From Methylophaga sp. (GTDB lineage: Bacteria > Pseudomonadota > Gammaproteobacteria > Nitrosococcales > Methylophagaceae), in NCBI GenBank assembly GCA_007117275.1, contig SKGV01000043.1, positions 1 through 23,947 of the forward strand: a stretch of 23,947 nucleotides of DNA. The letters run 5' to 3'. Below the pieces are notes generated by a model. The model was not told the DNA's origin. It ran no database searches and saw only the letters and a list, made by a program, of their open reading frames with translations. Positions within the stretch are counted from its first letter, which is position 1, and each line of letters opens with the position of its first letter. Positions 14,738 through 22,454 of the stretch are shown one piece after another. The translations under genes and the position numbers were made by a program.

Positions 14738-15928
14738 ATGTCGGTAATCAAGATGGCAGATCTGGATTTGAGGGATAAAAGGGTGCTGATTCGTCAGGAT
14801 CTGAATGTGCCACTCAAATCAGGTGTTGTCGCGGATGGTACCCGTATCCATGCCTCGCTGCCTACCATCAAGCTGGCCCTTGAAAAAGGCGCCAGGGTGA
14901 TGGTGATGTCGCATCTCGGTCGCCCAACCGAGGGCGAATACGAACACAAGTATTCTCTGGCGCCGGTCGCCAATTACCTATCTGCTTTGTTGGAGCAGCC
15001 CGTCAGGCTCGAGCAAAACTGGCTGGAACCTGAGTTCATTCCCGTGGAGCAAGGTGAAGTGGTGATTTGTGAGAATGTTCGCTTTAATATCGGCGAAAAA
15101 GCCAATAACGATTCGCTGGCGCGCCGAATGGCACAGATGTGTGATGTGTTTGTTATGGATGCCTTTGGAACAGCCCATCGGGCACAGGCGTCAACGCATG
15201 GCATTGCCAAATATGCCCCGATTGCCTGTGCTGGACCTTTATTGGCAGCAGAGTTGGAGGCCTTGTCTAAAGCGCTGGATAATCCCGCTCGACCAATGGT
15301 TGCAATCGTTGGGGGCTCCAAGGTTTCAACTAAGTTGCAGGTGCTGGAAGCTTTGGCAGAGAAGGTTGATCAGTTAATTGTCGGTGGCGGCATTGCCAAT
15401 ACATTCATCGCGGCAGCGGGTTTCAATGTGGGTGAGTCACTCTACGAAAAAGACTTGCTTGACACATGTCGTCGTTTAACAGCCGACGCCAAACAACGTG
15501 GCGCAGATATTCCGGTACCGATGGATGTGGTCTGCGGCAAGCATTTTGCTGAGAATGCTGAAGCTGAATTAAAGTCCGTTGGCAACGTAGCCAACGATGA
15601 CATGATTTTTGATATCGGGCCAAAATCTGCAGCAGAGTTGACTGAAATTTTAAAAACTGCCGGAACGATTGTTTGGAATGGGCCGGTGGGCGTGTTCGAA
15701 TTTAGCCAGTTCTCAGAAGGCACAAAGGAAATCGCCATGGCGATTGCTGAGTCAGACGCTTTCTCTATTGCCGGAGGCGGCGACACACTCGCCGCGGTAT
15801 CAAAATTCAAAATTTGTGACGATATTTCATATATTTCCACGGGCGGCGGTGCGTTTCTTGAATTTCTGGAAGGCAAAAAGTTACCGGCTGTCGAAATACT
15901 TGAACAACGGGCTGCTCAAACATCCTGA
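14738..15928 (+). CDS. pgk: Phosphoglycerate kinase
   Basis: Transfers phosphate between 1,3-bisphosphoglycerate and ADP; it runs in reverse in gluconeogenesis and carbon fixation. 396 residues, close to the usual 387-395. Signatures: RQDLNVPLKSG (19-29), SHLGRPTEG (about 59-67), ENVRF, DAFGTAHR (where many family members have AHR after DAFG-S/T), GGSKVSTKLQVLEAL with the transition-state Lys, GPVGVFE and the ATP-binding loop GGGDTLAA near the end. AAGGGGA lies upstream of the ATG, a strong ribosome binding site. Only 12 bases separate it from pyk, so pgk, pyk and fba form one transcription unit. Confidence 0.98.
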   Translation: MSVIKMADLDLRDKRVLIRQDLNVPLKSGVVADGTRIHASLPTIKLALEKGARVMVMSHLGRPTEGEYEHKYSLAPVANYLSALLEQPVRLEQNWLEPEFIPVEQGEVVICENVRFNIGEKANNDSLARRMAQMCDVFVMDAFGTAHRAQASTHGIAKYAPIACAGPLLAAELEALSKALDNPARPMVAIVGGSKVSTKLQVLEALAEKVDQLIVGGGIANTFIAAAGFNVGESLYEKDLLDTCRRLTADAKQRGADIPVPMDVVCGKHFAENAEAELKSVGNVANDDMIFDIGPKSAAELTEILKTAGTIVWNGPVGVFEFSQFSEGTKEIAMAIAESDAFSIAGGGDTLAAVSKFKICDDISYISTGGGAFLEFLEGKKLPAVEILEQRAAQTS

Positions 15929-15940
15929 GGGAGTTCTAGC

Positions 15941-17398
15941 TTGGCAAGGCGCAGAACAAAAATTGTCGCCACCTTGGGGCCGTCAACAGATGACCCCAAC
16001 ATTCTGGATGCGATGATAAAAGCAGGACTTGATGTAGTGCGATTGAACTTTTCGCATGGTGCTGCTCAGAAACACATTGAGATGGCGCAGCTAGTGCGTG
16101 AGCGTGCTGAGGCACTAGGTCGGCAAGTGGGTGTGCTGGTCGATCTGCAGGGGCCCAAAATCCGCATCTCCAGGTTTAAGGACGGTGCGATATTTCTCGA
16201 AGAAAACGCGCATTTCATCCTCGATGCCGACTTAGCCGAACATGAAGGTGACAGCGAGCGCGTAGGCATTGATTACAAATCGTTACCTTATGAACTCAAT
16301 AGGGGCGATACGCTGTTACTTGATGATGGCCGGATTGTGCTGTGGGTGAAGTCGGTTGTCGATAAAGCCATCCATTGCCGTGTGTTAGTGGGTGGGCAGC
16401 TCTCTAATAATAAGGGCATTAATCGTCAGGGTGGCGGTTTGTCAGCTGCTGCTTTAACTGATAAAGATATTGCAGATATCAGCATTGCAGCGAGCATTCA
16501 GGCCGACTATCTGGCAGTGTCATTTCCGCGCAGCGCTGAGGATGTAATGTTAGCCCGCAAGTTATTGCGAGATGCCGGTGGCCATGCTGGCATTATTGCC
16601 AAGATTGAACGTGCGGAAGCGGTGACCCAACTTGAGGCAATCATCCAGGCATCGGAGGGTATCATGGTGGCGCGGGGTGATCTGGGGGTTGAAATTGGTG
16701 ACGCTGCATTGCCACCTATTCAAAAAAGCAGCATTGCCATGGCTCGACGCATGAACAGGGTGACTATCATTGCCACGCAGATGATGGAGTCGATGATCAC
16801 TAATTCCATTCCGACCCGAGCAGAAGTGTTTGATGTGGCCAATGCAGTGCTGGATGGCACCGATGCGGTCATGCTTTCGGGCGAAACGGCCGTAGGTAAC
16901 AACCCGGTGAAAGTGATCCAAGCCATGGACCGCGTTTGCCTGCAAGCTGAACAGCAACGCGAGATTCGGGTGTCACGTCATCGAATTGACTCCCAATTCG
17001 AGCGTATTGACGAGGCTATTGCGATGGCGGCGATGTACACGGCAAATCATCTGGATGTGAAGGCGATTGCGGCACTCACGGATTCGGGTTCTACGCCATT
17101 ATGGATGTCCAGAATCAGTTCAGGCATTCCTATTTTTGCGTTGACACCACATACCTCGACCAGTCGCCGAGTCACCTTGTACCGCGGTGTGTATCCGGTT
17201 GATTTTGTGCTCGAGCATACTGACCATACACTCGCCAACATCGAAATGGTCGATGAGCTTAAACGAAGAGGCGTGGTCAGCGATGGTGATATTGTGCTTT
17301 TGACCAAGGGTGATATCGAGACTCAGGGAAGCACCAACGGCATGAAGATCATCCGAGTGGGACACTATGCAAGCTCAAAAGACCAACGGGAGAAATAA
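15941..17398 (+). CDS. pyk: Pyruvate kinase (PykA-like), TTG start
   Basis: Converts phosphoenolpyruvate and ADP to pyruvate and ATP. 485 residues, full length. It starts with MARRRTKIVATLGPS, the usual N-terminus, so the TTG at 15941 is the correct start; AGGGAG lies seven bases upstream and no ATG fits. Motifs: NFSHG near 26-30, DLQGPKIR, a B domain with LLLDDGR, IAKIERAEAV, the signature MVARGDLGVEI, ATQMMESMI, and MLSGETAVG. The DLQGPKIR/GDSERVGIDYKSLP sequence is closer to E. coli PykA (AMP/sugar-phosphate activated) than to PykF; the allosteric type is inferred. It sits between pgk and fba with minimal spacing. Confidence 0.97.
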   Translation: MARRRTKIVATLGPSTDDPNILDAMIKAGLDVVRLNFSHGAAQKHIEMAQLVRERAEALGRQVGVLVDLQGPKIRISRFKDGAIFLEENAHFILDADLAEHEGDSERVGIDYKSLPYELNRGDTLLLDDGRIVLWVKSVVDKAIHCRVLVGGQLSNNKGINRQGGGLSAAALTDKDIADISIAASIQADYLAVSFPRSAEDVMLARKLLRDAGGHAGIIAKIERAEAVTQLEAIIQASEGIMVARGDLGVEIGDAALPPIQKSSIAMARRMNRVTIIATQMMESMITNSIPTRAEVFDVANAVLDGTDAVMLSGETAVGNNPVKVIQAMDRVCLQAEQQREIRVSRHRIDSQFERIDEAIAMAAMYTANHLDVKAIAALTDSGSTPLWMSRISSGIPIFALTPHTSTSRRVTLYRGVYPVDFVLEHTDHTLANIEMVDELKRRGVVSDGDIVLLTKGDIETQGSTNGMKIIRVGHYASSKDQREK

Positions 17399-17401
17399 AT
17401 C

Positions 17402-18457
17402 ATGGCCTTAGTATCTCTGCGACAATTACTGGATTATGCGGCGGAGCATGAGTTTGCTATTCCGGCATTCAATGTCAACAACCTTGAACAGGTGCAGGCG
17501 ATCATGCAGGCGGCGAATGCAGTCGATAGTCCCGTCATCATGCAAGGCTCAGTCGGCGCACGCCAGTATGCAGGTGAACCGTTCCTGCGTCATCTTATTC
17601 TGGCGGCCATTGAACAATACCCGCATATTCCGGTGGTCATGCATCAGGATCACGGTGCATCACCGGCTATTTGTGCGCGGGCTATTCAATCTGGTTTCAG
17701 CTCAGTGATGATGGACGGTTCCTTGCTGGAAGATATGAAAACACCGGCGTCATTTGACTACAACGCGAGTGTGACGCGAACCGTGGTCGATATGGCACAT
17801 GCCTGCGGCGTTAGCGTTGAGGGTGAGCTGGGGTGTCTGGGTTCGCTGGAAACTGGCAAGATGGGTGAAGAAGATGGTCATGGTGCGCAAGGAACCCTGG
17901 ATCACGGTCAACTTCTGACGGACCCCGACGAGGCGGTCGAATTCATCAAGTTGACGCATGTTGATGCGCTGGCGGTTGCCATTGGTACCAGTCATGGGGC
18001 CTATAAATTTTCGCAGCCCCCCAGTGGTGATGTGCTGGCCATCAGTCATCTCGAAAAGTTGCAGCACAAATTACCCAATGTGCATTTTGTCATGCATGGC
18101 TCCAGTTCGGTACCGCAAGATTGGTTGGCAATTATCAACCGTTATGGCGGTGATATCAGTCAAACCTATGGGGTGCCAGTCGATGAGGTGGTGGAGGGTA
18201 TCAAATATGGCGTTCGCAAAGTCAATATTGATACTGATTTACGCATGGCTTCCACCGGATCCATTCGACAATTTCTCGCAGATGAAAAAAATGCCGCCAT
18301 CTTTGATCCAAGAAAATTTCTCAAGGCAGCGACAGCGGCTATGCAGATGATTTGTGAAGCGCGTTATCAGTCTTTTGGCAGTGCTGGCCATGCCCATAAA
18401 ATCAAGCCAATATCGCTGGATAAAATGGTCGAACGATACGATAAAGGCATGCTGTAA
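17402..18457 (+). CDS. fba: Class II fructose-bisphosphate aldolase, Calvin-cycle subtype
   Basis: Zinc-dependent aldolase joining or splitting dihydroxyacetone phosphate and glyceraldehyde 3-phosphate; this subtype often also acts on sedoheptulose bisphosphate. 351 residues. The N-terminus (MALVSLRQLLDYAAEH, then PAFNVNN) and the motifs HQDHG (81-85, catalytic Asp83 and zinc His84), SVMMDGSLLED, GVSVEGELG, IGTSHGAYKF, HGSSSVPQ and VRKVNIDTDLR match CbbA-type enzymes of autotrophs rather than E. coli FbaA. GGGAGA lies eight bases before the ATG, and only three bases follow the pyk stop. It is the last gene of the block. Its presence with tkt, gap and pgk supports a role in a sugar-phosphate regeneration cycle, but the same enzyme serves gluconeogenesis. 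Confidence 0.96.
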   Translation: MALVSLRQLLDYAAEHEFAIPAFNVNNLEQVQAIMQAANAVDSPVIMQGSVGARQYAGEPFLRHLILAAIEQYPHIPVVMHQDHGASPAICARAIQSGFSSVMMDGSLLEDMKTPASFDYNASVTRTVVDMAHACGVSVEGELGCLGSLETGKMGEEDGHGAQGTLDHGQLLTDPDEAVEFIKLTHVDALAVAIGTSHGAYKFSQPPSGDVLAISHLEKLQHKLPNVHFVMHGSSSVPQDWLAIINRYGGDISQTYGVPVDEVVEGIKYGVRKVNIDTDLRMASTGSIRQFLADEKNAAIFDPRKFLKAATAAMQMICEARYQSFGSAGHAHKIKPISLDKMVERYDKGML

Positions 18458-18480
18458 TCGTCAATGATGCAAATGTCTGA

Positions 18481-18516
18481 GTGAATGGCTGATTGCTCAG
18501 TGTGAGCGCCGTTCAC
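18481..18516 (+). terminator. Hairpin between fba and crcB, no U tract
   Basis: GTGAATGGC (18481-18489) pairs with GCCGTTCAC (18508-18516), nine pairs with one G-U, around an 18-base loop. It is followed by AGATAGGGTAAACT and not by T, so it is not a standard terminator. It may mark the 3' end of the fba mRNA or be a leader structure next to the crcB ribosome binding site. Confidence 0.35.
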
Positions 18517-18520
18517 AGAT

Positions 18521-18542
18521 AGGGTAAACTATGTTTTTTTTT
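18521..18542 (+). other. Ribosome binding site, ATG and T9 tract just upstream of crcB, one base out of frame
   Basis: AGGG (18521-18524) lies six bases before an ATG (18531-18533) that is followed by nine T (18534-18542). As written, this ATG opens a frame that stops after 32 codons. Loss of one T would put it in frame with crcB and give MFFLHKRVLT before the CrcB sequence. The tract could be a slippage site, a true upstream short reading frame, or a base-count error. Confidence 0.55.
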
Positions 18543-18561
18543 ACACAAGCGGGTTCTGACT

Positions 18562-18936
18562 TTGTCTCAGCTACTAGCCATCGCAGCAGGTGGTGCGATG
18601 GGCGCAGTATTACGTTTTCTGATGTCTAATGGGGTCTATCGCCTGACTGGCAATGACTTTCCATACGGCACTATGGCAATCAACGTGCTCGGCTCTTTTG
18701 TGCTGGGGGTAGTGTTTGTCGTGCTATTGGAAAAACTCATGCTGAGCGTTGAGTGGCGGCTGGGTCTTACCGTTGGACTTATTGGGGCTTTTACGACCTT
18801 CTCAACCTTTTCAATCGAAACCCTGCTGTTGATCGAAGAGGGTTATCTGATTAAAGCCGCATTAAATATTGTGCTGAGTGTAGCCTTGTGTTTATGTGCG
18901 GCATGGCTGGGTATGGGCCTGGGGAGACAGGTATGA
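18562..18936 (+). CDS. crcB: Fluoride ion channel CrcB (Fluc)
   Basis: Small dimeric inner-membrane channel that lets cytoplasmic fluoride escape. 124 residues with four hydrophobic segments at about 3-20, 33-57, 65-85 and 95-118. Family motifs GGAMGAVLRFL (10-20), PYGTMAINVLGSF (34-46, containing the pore Asn) and GLIGAFTTFSTFS (71-83, central Na+ and Phe-track region) are intact. As written, the first usable start in this frame is TTG at 18562 with only a loose GCGGGT upstream; see the T9 site for a possible ATG start. The stop overlaps the DUF190 start by four bases (ATGA, 18933-18936), and DUF190 proteins are frequent CrcB partners. The crcB-serS order is common in gammaproteobacteria. 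Confidence 0.93.
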   Translation: MSQLLAIAAGGAMGAVLRFLMSNGVYRLTGNDFPYGTMAINVLGSFVLGVVFVVLLEKLMLSVEWRLGLTVGLIGAFTTFSTFSIETLLLIEEGYLIKAALNIVLSVALCLCAAWLGMGLGRQV

Positions 18937-19235
18937 GCCATCAAGCCGTGACTATGGTGCGTCTATACCTGGTTGAGGGCCGCGATGATGTCAGTCAGTT
19001 GATCGAATGGTTGCAGCAACAGGAAGTGCGTGGCTTCAGCGTATTTCGCGGTGTCGCAGGGCTTGGTAGTGATGGCCATATTCACAAGGCTTCGTTGCTG
19101 GATCTTTCGTCCCACTTGCCGCTGGTGATTGAGTTCTTCGACAGTCCGGAAAAAATAGCCAACCTATTGAATCATATCGAACAACTGGTCAAATCTGACA
19201 CTATTGTACAGTGGCCAGCCAGTACTGGAATTTGA
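18933..19235 (+). CDS. DUF190 protein, PII-like fold
   Basis: A 100-residue cytoplasmic protein of the DUF190 family, which has a ferredoxin-like fold related to PII signalling proteins (family knowledge). Visible features are VRLYLVEGRDD near the start, then GFSVFRGVAGLGSDG and SSHLPLVIEFFDSPEKI, all typical. GGGGAGACAGGT lies just before the ATG, a strong ribosome binding site, and the start overlaps the crcB stop. Coupling to crcB suggests it regulates or accompanies the fluoride channel; this is inference, as no mechanism is established to my knowledge. serS begins four bases after its stop. Confidence 0.9.
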   Translation: MSHQAVTMVRLYLVEGRDDVSQLIEWLQQQEVRGFSVFRGVAGLGSDGHIHKASLLDLSSHLPLVIEFFDSPEKIANLLNHIEQLVKSDTIVQWPASTGI

Positions 19236-19239
19236 ATTT

Positions 19240-20514
19240 ATGCTTGATCCGAAACTACTCAGAGCTGATGTTGATTCACTTTCAGCACAGCTTGCCCGGC
19301 GCAATTTTGAGCTGGATCTTCAATTATTGAGTTCGCTGGAAGAGGAGCGTAGACAGGCGCAACTGGATGCCCAGGCATTACAGACTGAAAGAAACAGCCG
19401 TTCCAAGCAAATTGGTAAAGCCAAAGCGTCTGGACAGGATATCACGCCACTGTTGGCGGAAATGGATGACCTTGCGGATAAGCACAAAGCCGCAGAGGCC
19501 AGACTCGATGATGTGTTAGCCAAGCTTAATGCTCTGGCAATGGAAATACCTAATATTCCTCAGCCTTCAGTGCCCAGTGGCAAGGATGAGGCGGATAATC
19601 AGGAAATCGCTCGTTGGGGCACACCACCAACATTTGATTTCCCTGTGAAAGATCATGTGGACATTGGTAACGATCTGCAGCAAATGGACTTTGAGGCGGC
19701 AGCACGTATCAGTCGTGCTCGATTTGTTTGTTTGACTGGCAGCCTGGCAAGACTGCAGCGAGCGCTGATTCAATTCATGCTTGATGTGCATACACAGGAA
19801 CATGGTTATATCGAAACCTACGTGCCCTATTTGGTCAACGCTGATGCCTTGAGAGGCACAGGACAACTGCCCAAGTTTGCCGAAGACTTGTTTGCTGTCG
19901 ACGACGGTCAACTGTATCTGATCCCAACCGCCGAAGTGCCAGTGACCAATTTGCTGCGTGAGTCCATTCAGGAGGCATCAGCATTACCGATCAAATTTGT
20001 TGCACATACACCGTGTTTTAGGAGTGAAGCCGGATCTCACGGGCGTGACGTGCGTGGCTTGATAAGACAACACCAGTTCGAAAAAGTCGAGCTGGTTCAG
20101 CTGGTACCTGCTAGTGATTCGGAGGCAGCCCATGAAGCGCTGACCGGTCATGCCGAGTCGATTCTTCAGCGTCTGGAACTGCCATATCGAAAAATGCTCT
20201 TGTGCACAGGCGATATGGGCTTTGCATCAACCAAGACATACGATCTTGAGGTTTGGCTGCCAAGTCAGGGCACCTATCGAGAAATATCTTCCTGTTCTAA
20301 CTTTGGTGATTTTCAGGCACGTCGCATGCTGGCTAGATGGCGAAATCCGGACACAGGCAAGCCAGAATTGCTGCACACGCTCAATGGCTCAGGCCTGGCG
20401 GTGGGTAGGACGCTGTTGGCAATTCTGGAGAATTTCCAGCAAGCCGATGGCAGTGTCAGAGTGCCTAAGGTTCTAGTCCCATACATGGGTGGGGTAGAAA
20501 CGTTACATGGCTGA
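19240..20514 (+). CDS. serS: Seryl-tRNA synthetase
   Basis: Charges tRNA-Ser and tRNA-Sec with serine. 424 residues, typical length (E. coli 430). The N-terminal 100 residues form the long antiparallel coiled coil that grips the tRNA long arm (rich in Leu, Glu, Gln, Arg between 25 and 100). The class II core then shows LIPTAEVPVTNLLRE, motif 2 in CFRSEAGSHGRDVRGLIRQH, QFEKVELVQL, EISSCSNFGDFQARR and motif 3 in LNGSGLAVGRTLLAILEN. I chose the ATG at 19240 (MLDPKLLR), the usual N-terminus; an in-frame start at 19204 would overlap DUF190. The end overlaps the protease gene by eight bases. Confidence 0.98.
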   Translation: MLDPKLLRADVDSLSAQLARRNFELDLQLLSSLEEERRQAQLDAQALQTERNSRSKQIGKAKASGQDITPLLAEMDDLADKHKAAEARLDDVLAKLNALAMEIPNIPQPSVPSGKDEADNQEIARWGTPPTFDFPVKDHVDIGNDLQQMDFEAAARISRARFVCLTGSLARLQRALIQFMLDVHTQEHGYIETYVPYLVNADALRGTGQLPKFAEDLFAVDDGQLYLIPTAEVPVTNLLRESIQEASALPIKFVAHTPCFRSEAGSHGRDVRGLIRQHQFEKVELVQLVPASDSEAAHEALTGHAESILQRLELPYRKMLLCTGDMGFASTKTYDLEVWLPSQGTYREISSCSNFGDFQARRMLARWRNPDTGKPELLHTLNGSGLAVGRTLLAILENFQQADGSVRVPKVLVPYMGGVETLHG

Positions 20515-21199
20515 ATTTACCCTGGTTCAGAAGTTTATTATCTGGTCGATTCCAGTTATTTTTGCCATCACGCTGCATGAGGTGGCACATGGTTGGGCAG
20601 CGCTCAAGCTTGGTGATCGTACAGCGCAAATGATGGGGCGATTGACGCTGAATCCAGTCAAGCATGTCGATCCAGTGGGTACATTGTTGATCCCCGGCGT
20701 GTTGTTAATGATTGGCGGCTTTATTTTTGGCTGGGCCAAACCGGTACCAGTGACCGCACAAAATCTTCGCTCACCCAAGCAGGATATGGCCTGGGTCGCA
20801 CTGGCAGGGCCGGGAGCTAATTTAGTCATGGGCATCGTCTGGGCTGTGATTGCCAAAGCTGGCCTGATGATGGCTAATAATGGTGTCACAGTGGGGGAGC
20901 CAATGTTGTACATGGGCATCGCCGGCGTCTGGATCAATGCTATCTTGATGCTGCTTAACCTGCTGCCGATTCCACCACTGGATGGCGGGCGGGTGTTGAT
21001 GAGTATTTTGCCTGGCCGCTGGTCATGGCAGCTCAGCCGAGTTGAGCCCTATGGCTTTTTTATTCTGTTAGGCCTGTTGTTTTTTGGCATTCTTGGGCTG
21101 ATTCTTATGCCCTTGTTGCAGATGATCCTGGCGATGCTGGCCGGTGCACTGTCAATCCACATTGAGCAGATGTTTGTACTGCGCAACCGATTGTTTTAA
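20507..21199 (+). CDS. Site-2 protease family membrane metalloprotease (M50)
   Basis: A 230-residue integral membrane protein. The zinc protease motif HEVAH is at 24-28 in the first hydrophobic segment. The second metal ligand lies in NLLPIPPLDGGRV (Asn151, Asp159), the hallmark of the S2P/M50 fold. Further hydrophobic segments lie at about 63-80, 92-115, 137-155 and 180-220. It has no PDZ domain, unlike RseP, and belongs to the short group of minimal site-2 proteases whose substrates are mostly unknown. It overlaps the serS end and directly precedes trpS, an arrangement seen in several gammaproteobacteria as far as I recall. Confidence 0.92.
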   Translation: MAEFTLVQKFIIWSIPVIFAITLHEVAHGWAALKLGDRTAQMMGRLTLNPVKHVDPVGTLLIPGVLLMIGGFIFGWAKPVPVTAQNLRSPKQDMAWVALAGPGANLVMGIVWAVIAKAGLMMANNGVTVGEPMLYMGIAGVWINAILMLLNLLPIPPLDGGRVLMSILPGRWSWQLSRVEPYGFFILLGLLFFGILGLILMPLLQMILAMLAGALSIHIEQMFVLRNRLF

Positions 21200-21226
21200 T
21201 TGACTGAATTATTCAGGAGCAAGAAT

Positions 21227-22444
21227 TTGGATACCGTAGCCTACCAGTCACGACGGATTGTTTCCGGGATGCGCCCAACCGGGCAATTGCACCTGGGGCA
21301 TTATCATGGCGTGCTGAAAAACTGGATCAAGCTGCAGCATGAGTTTGACTGCTTTTTCTTCGTTGCAGACTGGCATGCATTGACAACACACTACGAAGAT
21401 AGCCGAATCATTGAAGACAGCGTCTGGGAAATGGTGATTGACTGGCTGGCGGCAGGTATTGAGCCGTCGTCGGCTTCACTGTTTTTACAATCCAAAGTGC
21501 CAGAGCATGCCGAGCTACATCTCTTGCTGTCGATGATAACCCCACTATCGTGGTTGGAGAGGGTGCCTACCTATAAAGATCAACAGGAGCGACTTAAAGA
21601 AAAAGATCTGTCCACCTATGGCTTTTTGGGATATCCCTTGCTGCAAAGTGCCGATATTTTGATCTATAGAGCCGGCCAAGTTCCTGTCGGCGAAGATCAG
21701 GTGGTACATGTTGAGCTGACCCGTGAGGTTGCAAGGCGTTTTAATCATATCTATGGCCGCGAGCCAGATTTTGAAGAAAAAGCAGTGGCTGCAATTGCCA
21801 AGATGGGTAAGAAAAATGCCAAGCTCTACAACACATTGCGCAAAGCCTATCAAGAGCAGGGTGATAGTGACGCGTTGCAAAAAGCACGTGAGTTATTGAA
21901 AAATCAGCAGAATCTTGCGCTGGGCGATACCGAGCGTTTGTTTGGTTTTCTGGAAGGCGGAGGTAAAGTGATTTTGCCCGAGCCACAGGCATTGCTGACA
22001 CCTGCTTCTAAAATGCCGGGACTTGATGGCCAAAAAATGTCCAAATCCTACGGCAACACAATTTCTTTGAGAGAGCCGGAACAGAGTCTGGCCGAAAAAA
22101 TTAAACGTATGCCCACTGATCCAAACCGGGTCAGAAGAACTGATCCCGGTGATCCGGAAAAATGTCCGGTATGGCAGTTGCATGAAGTCTACGCAACCGA
22201 CGATCAAAAACAATGGGTTCAGCAAGGCTGCCGGACCGCAGGTATTGGCTGTCTGGACTGCAAAGGGCCACTGATCGACGCGGTCAGTGCTGAACTGAAA
22301 CCGATTCGTGCTCGCGCCGAGGATTTTCGTCAGCATCCAGAAGATGTGCGACGAATTATTGACGATGGTAATGCCGCGGCACGTGAAGTGGCCCAAGAGA
22401 CGCTTGCCGATGTCAGATCTGCAATGGGTTTGAGTTATAAATAA
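21227..22444 (+). CDS. trpS: Tryptophanyl-tRNA synthetase, long form with insertion
   Basis: Charges tRNA-Trp. 405 residues from the TTG at 21227, which has AGGAG seven bases upstream; a TTG at 21200 directly after the protease stop has no such site. Class I signatures are complete: SGMRPTGQLHLGH (HIGH at 22-25), FVADWHALTTH, LQSADILIYRA, VPVGEDQ and KMSKS (270-274). The E. coli enzyme has 334 residues with KMSKS near 195; the extra length lies at about residues 180-250, a lysine- and glutamine-rich helical insertion (KNAKLYNTLRKAYQEQG). After KMSKS the tail has two CxxC-like pairs (GCRTAGIGCLDC). The long form occurs in several bacteria. Confidence 0.95.
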   Translation: MDTVAYQSRRIVSGMRPTGQLHLGHYHGVLKNWIKLQHEFDCFFFVADWHALTTHYEDSRIIEDSVWEMVIDWLAAGIEPSSASLFLQSKVPEHAELHLLLSMITPLSWLERVPTYKDQQERLKEKDLSTYGFLGYPLLQSADILIYRAGQVPVGEDQVVHVELTREVARRFNHIYGREPDFEEKAVAAIAKMGKKNAKLYNTLRKAYQEQGDSDALQKARELLKNQQNLALGDTERLFGFLEGGGKVILPEPQALLTPASKMPGLDGQKMSKSYGNTISLREPEQSLAEKIKRMPTDPNRVRRTDPGDPEKCPVWQLHEVYATDDQKQWVQQGCRTAGIGCLDCKGPLIDAVSAELKPIRARAEDFRQHPEDVRRIIDDGNAAAREVAQETLADVRSAMGLSYK

Positions 22445-22454
22445 GGCCAATAGT

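Noticed and set aside
18458..18561. Fluoride riboswitch upstream of crcB
   Set aside because: GGCTGATTGCTC loosely recalls the 3' part of the motif, but the conserved 5' GGnGATGG segment and pseudoknot partners are missing.
21893..22450. 185-codon reading frame antisense to trpS
   Set aside because: Shadow of trpS; no motif and no plausible ribosome binding site or context.
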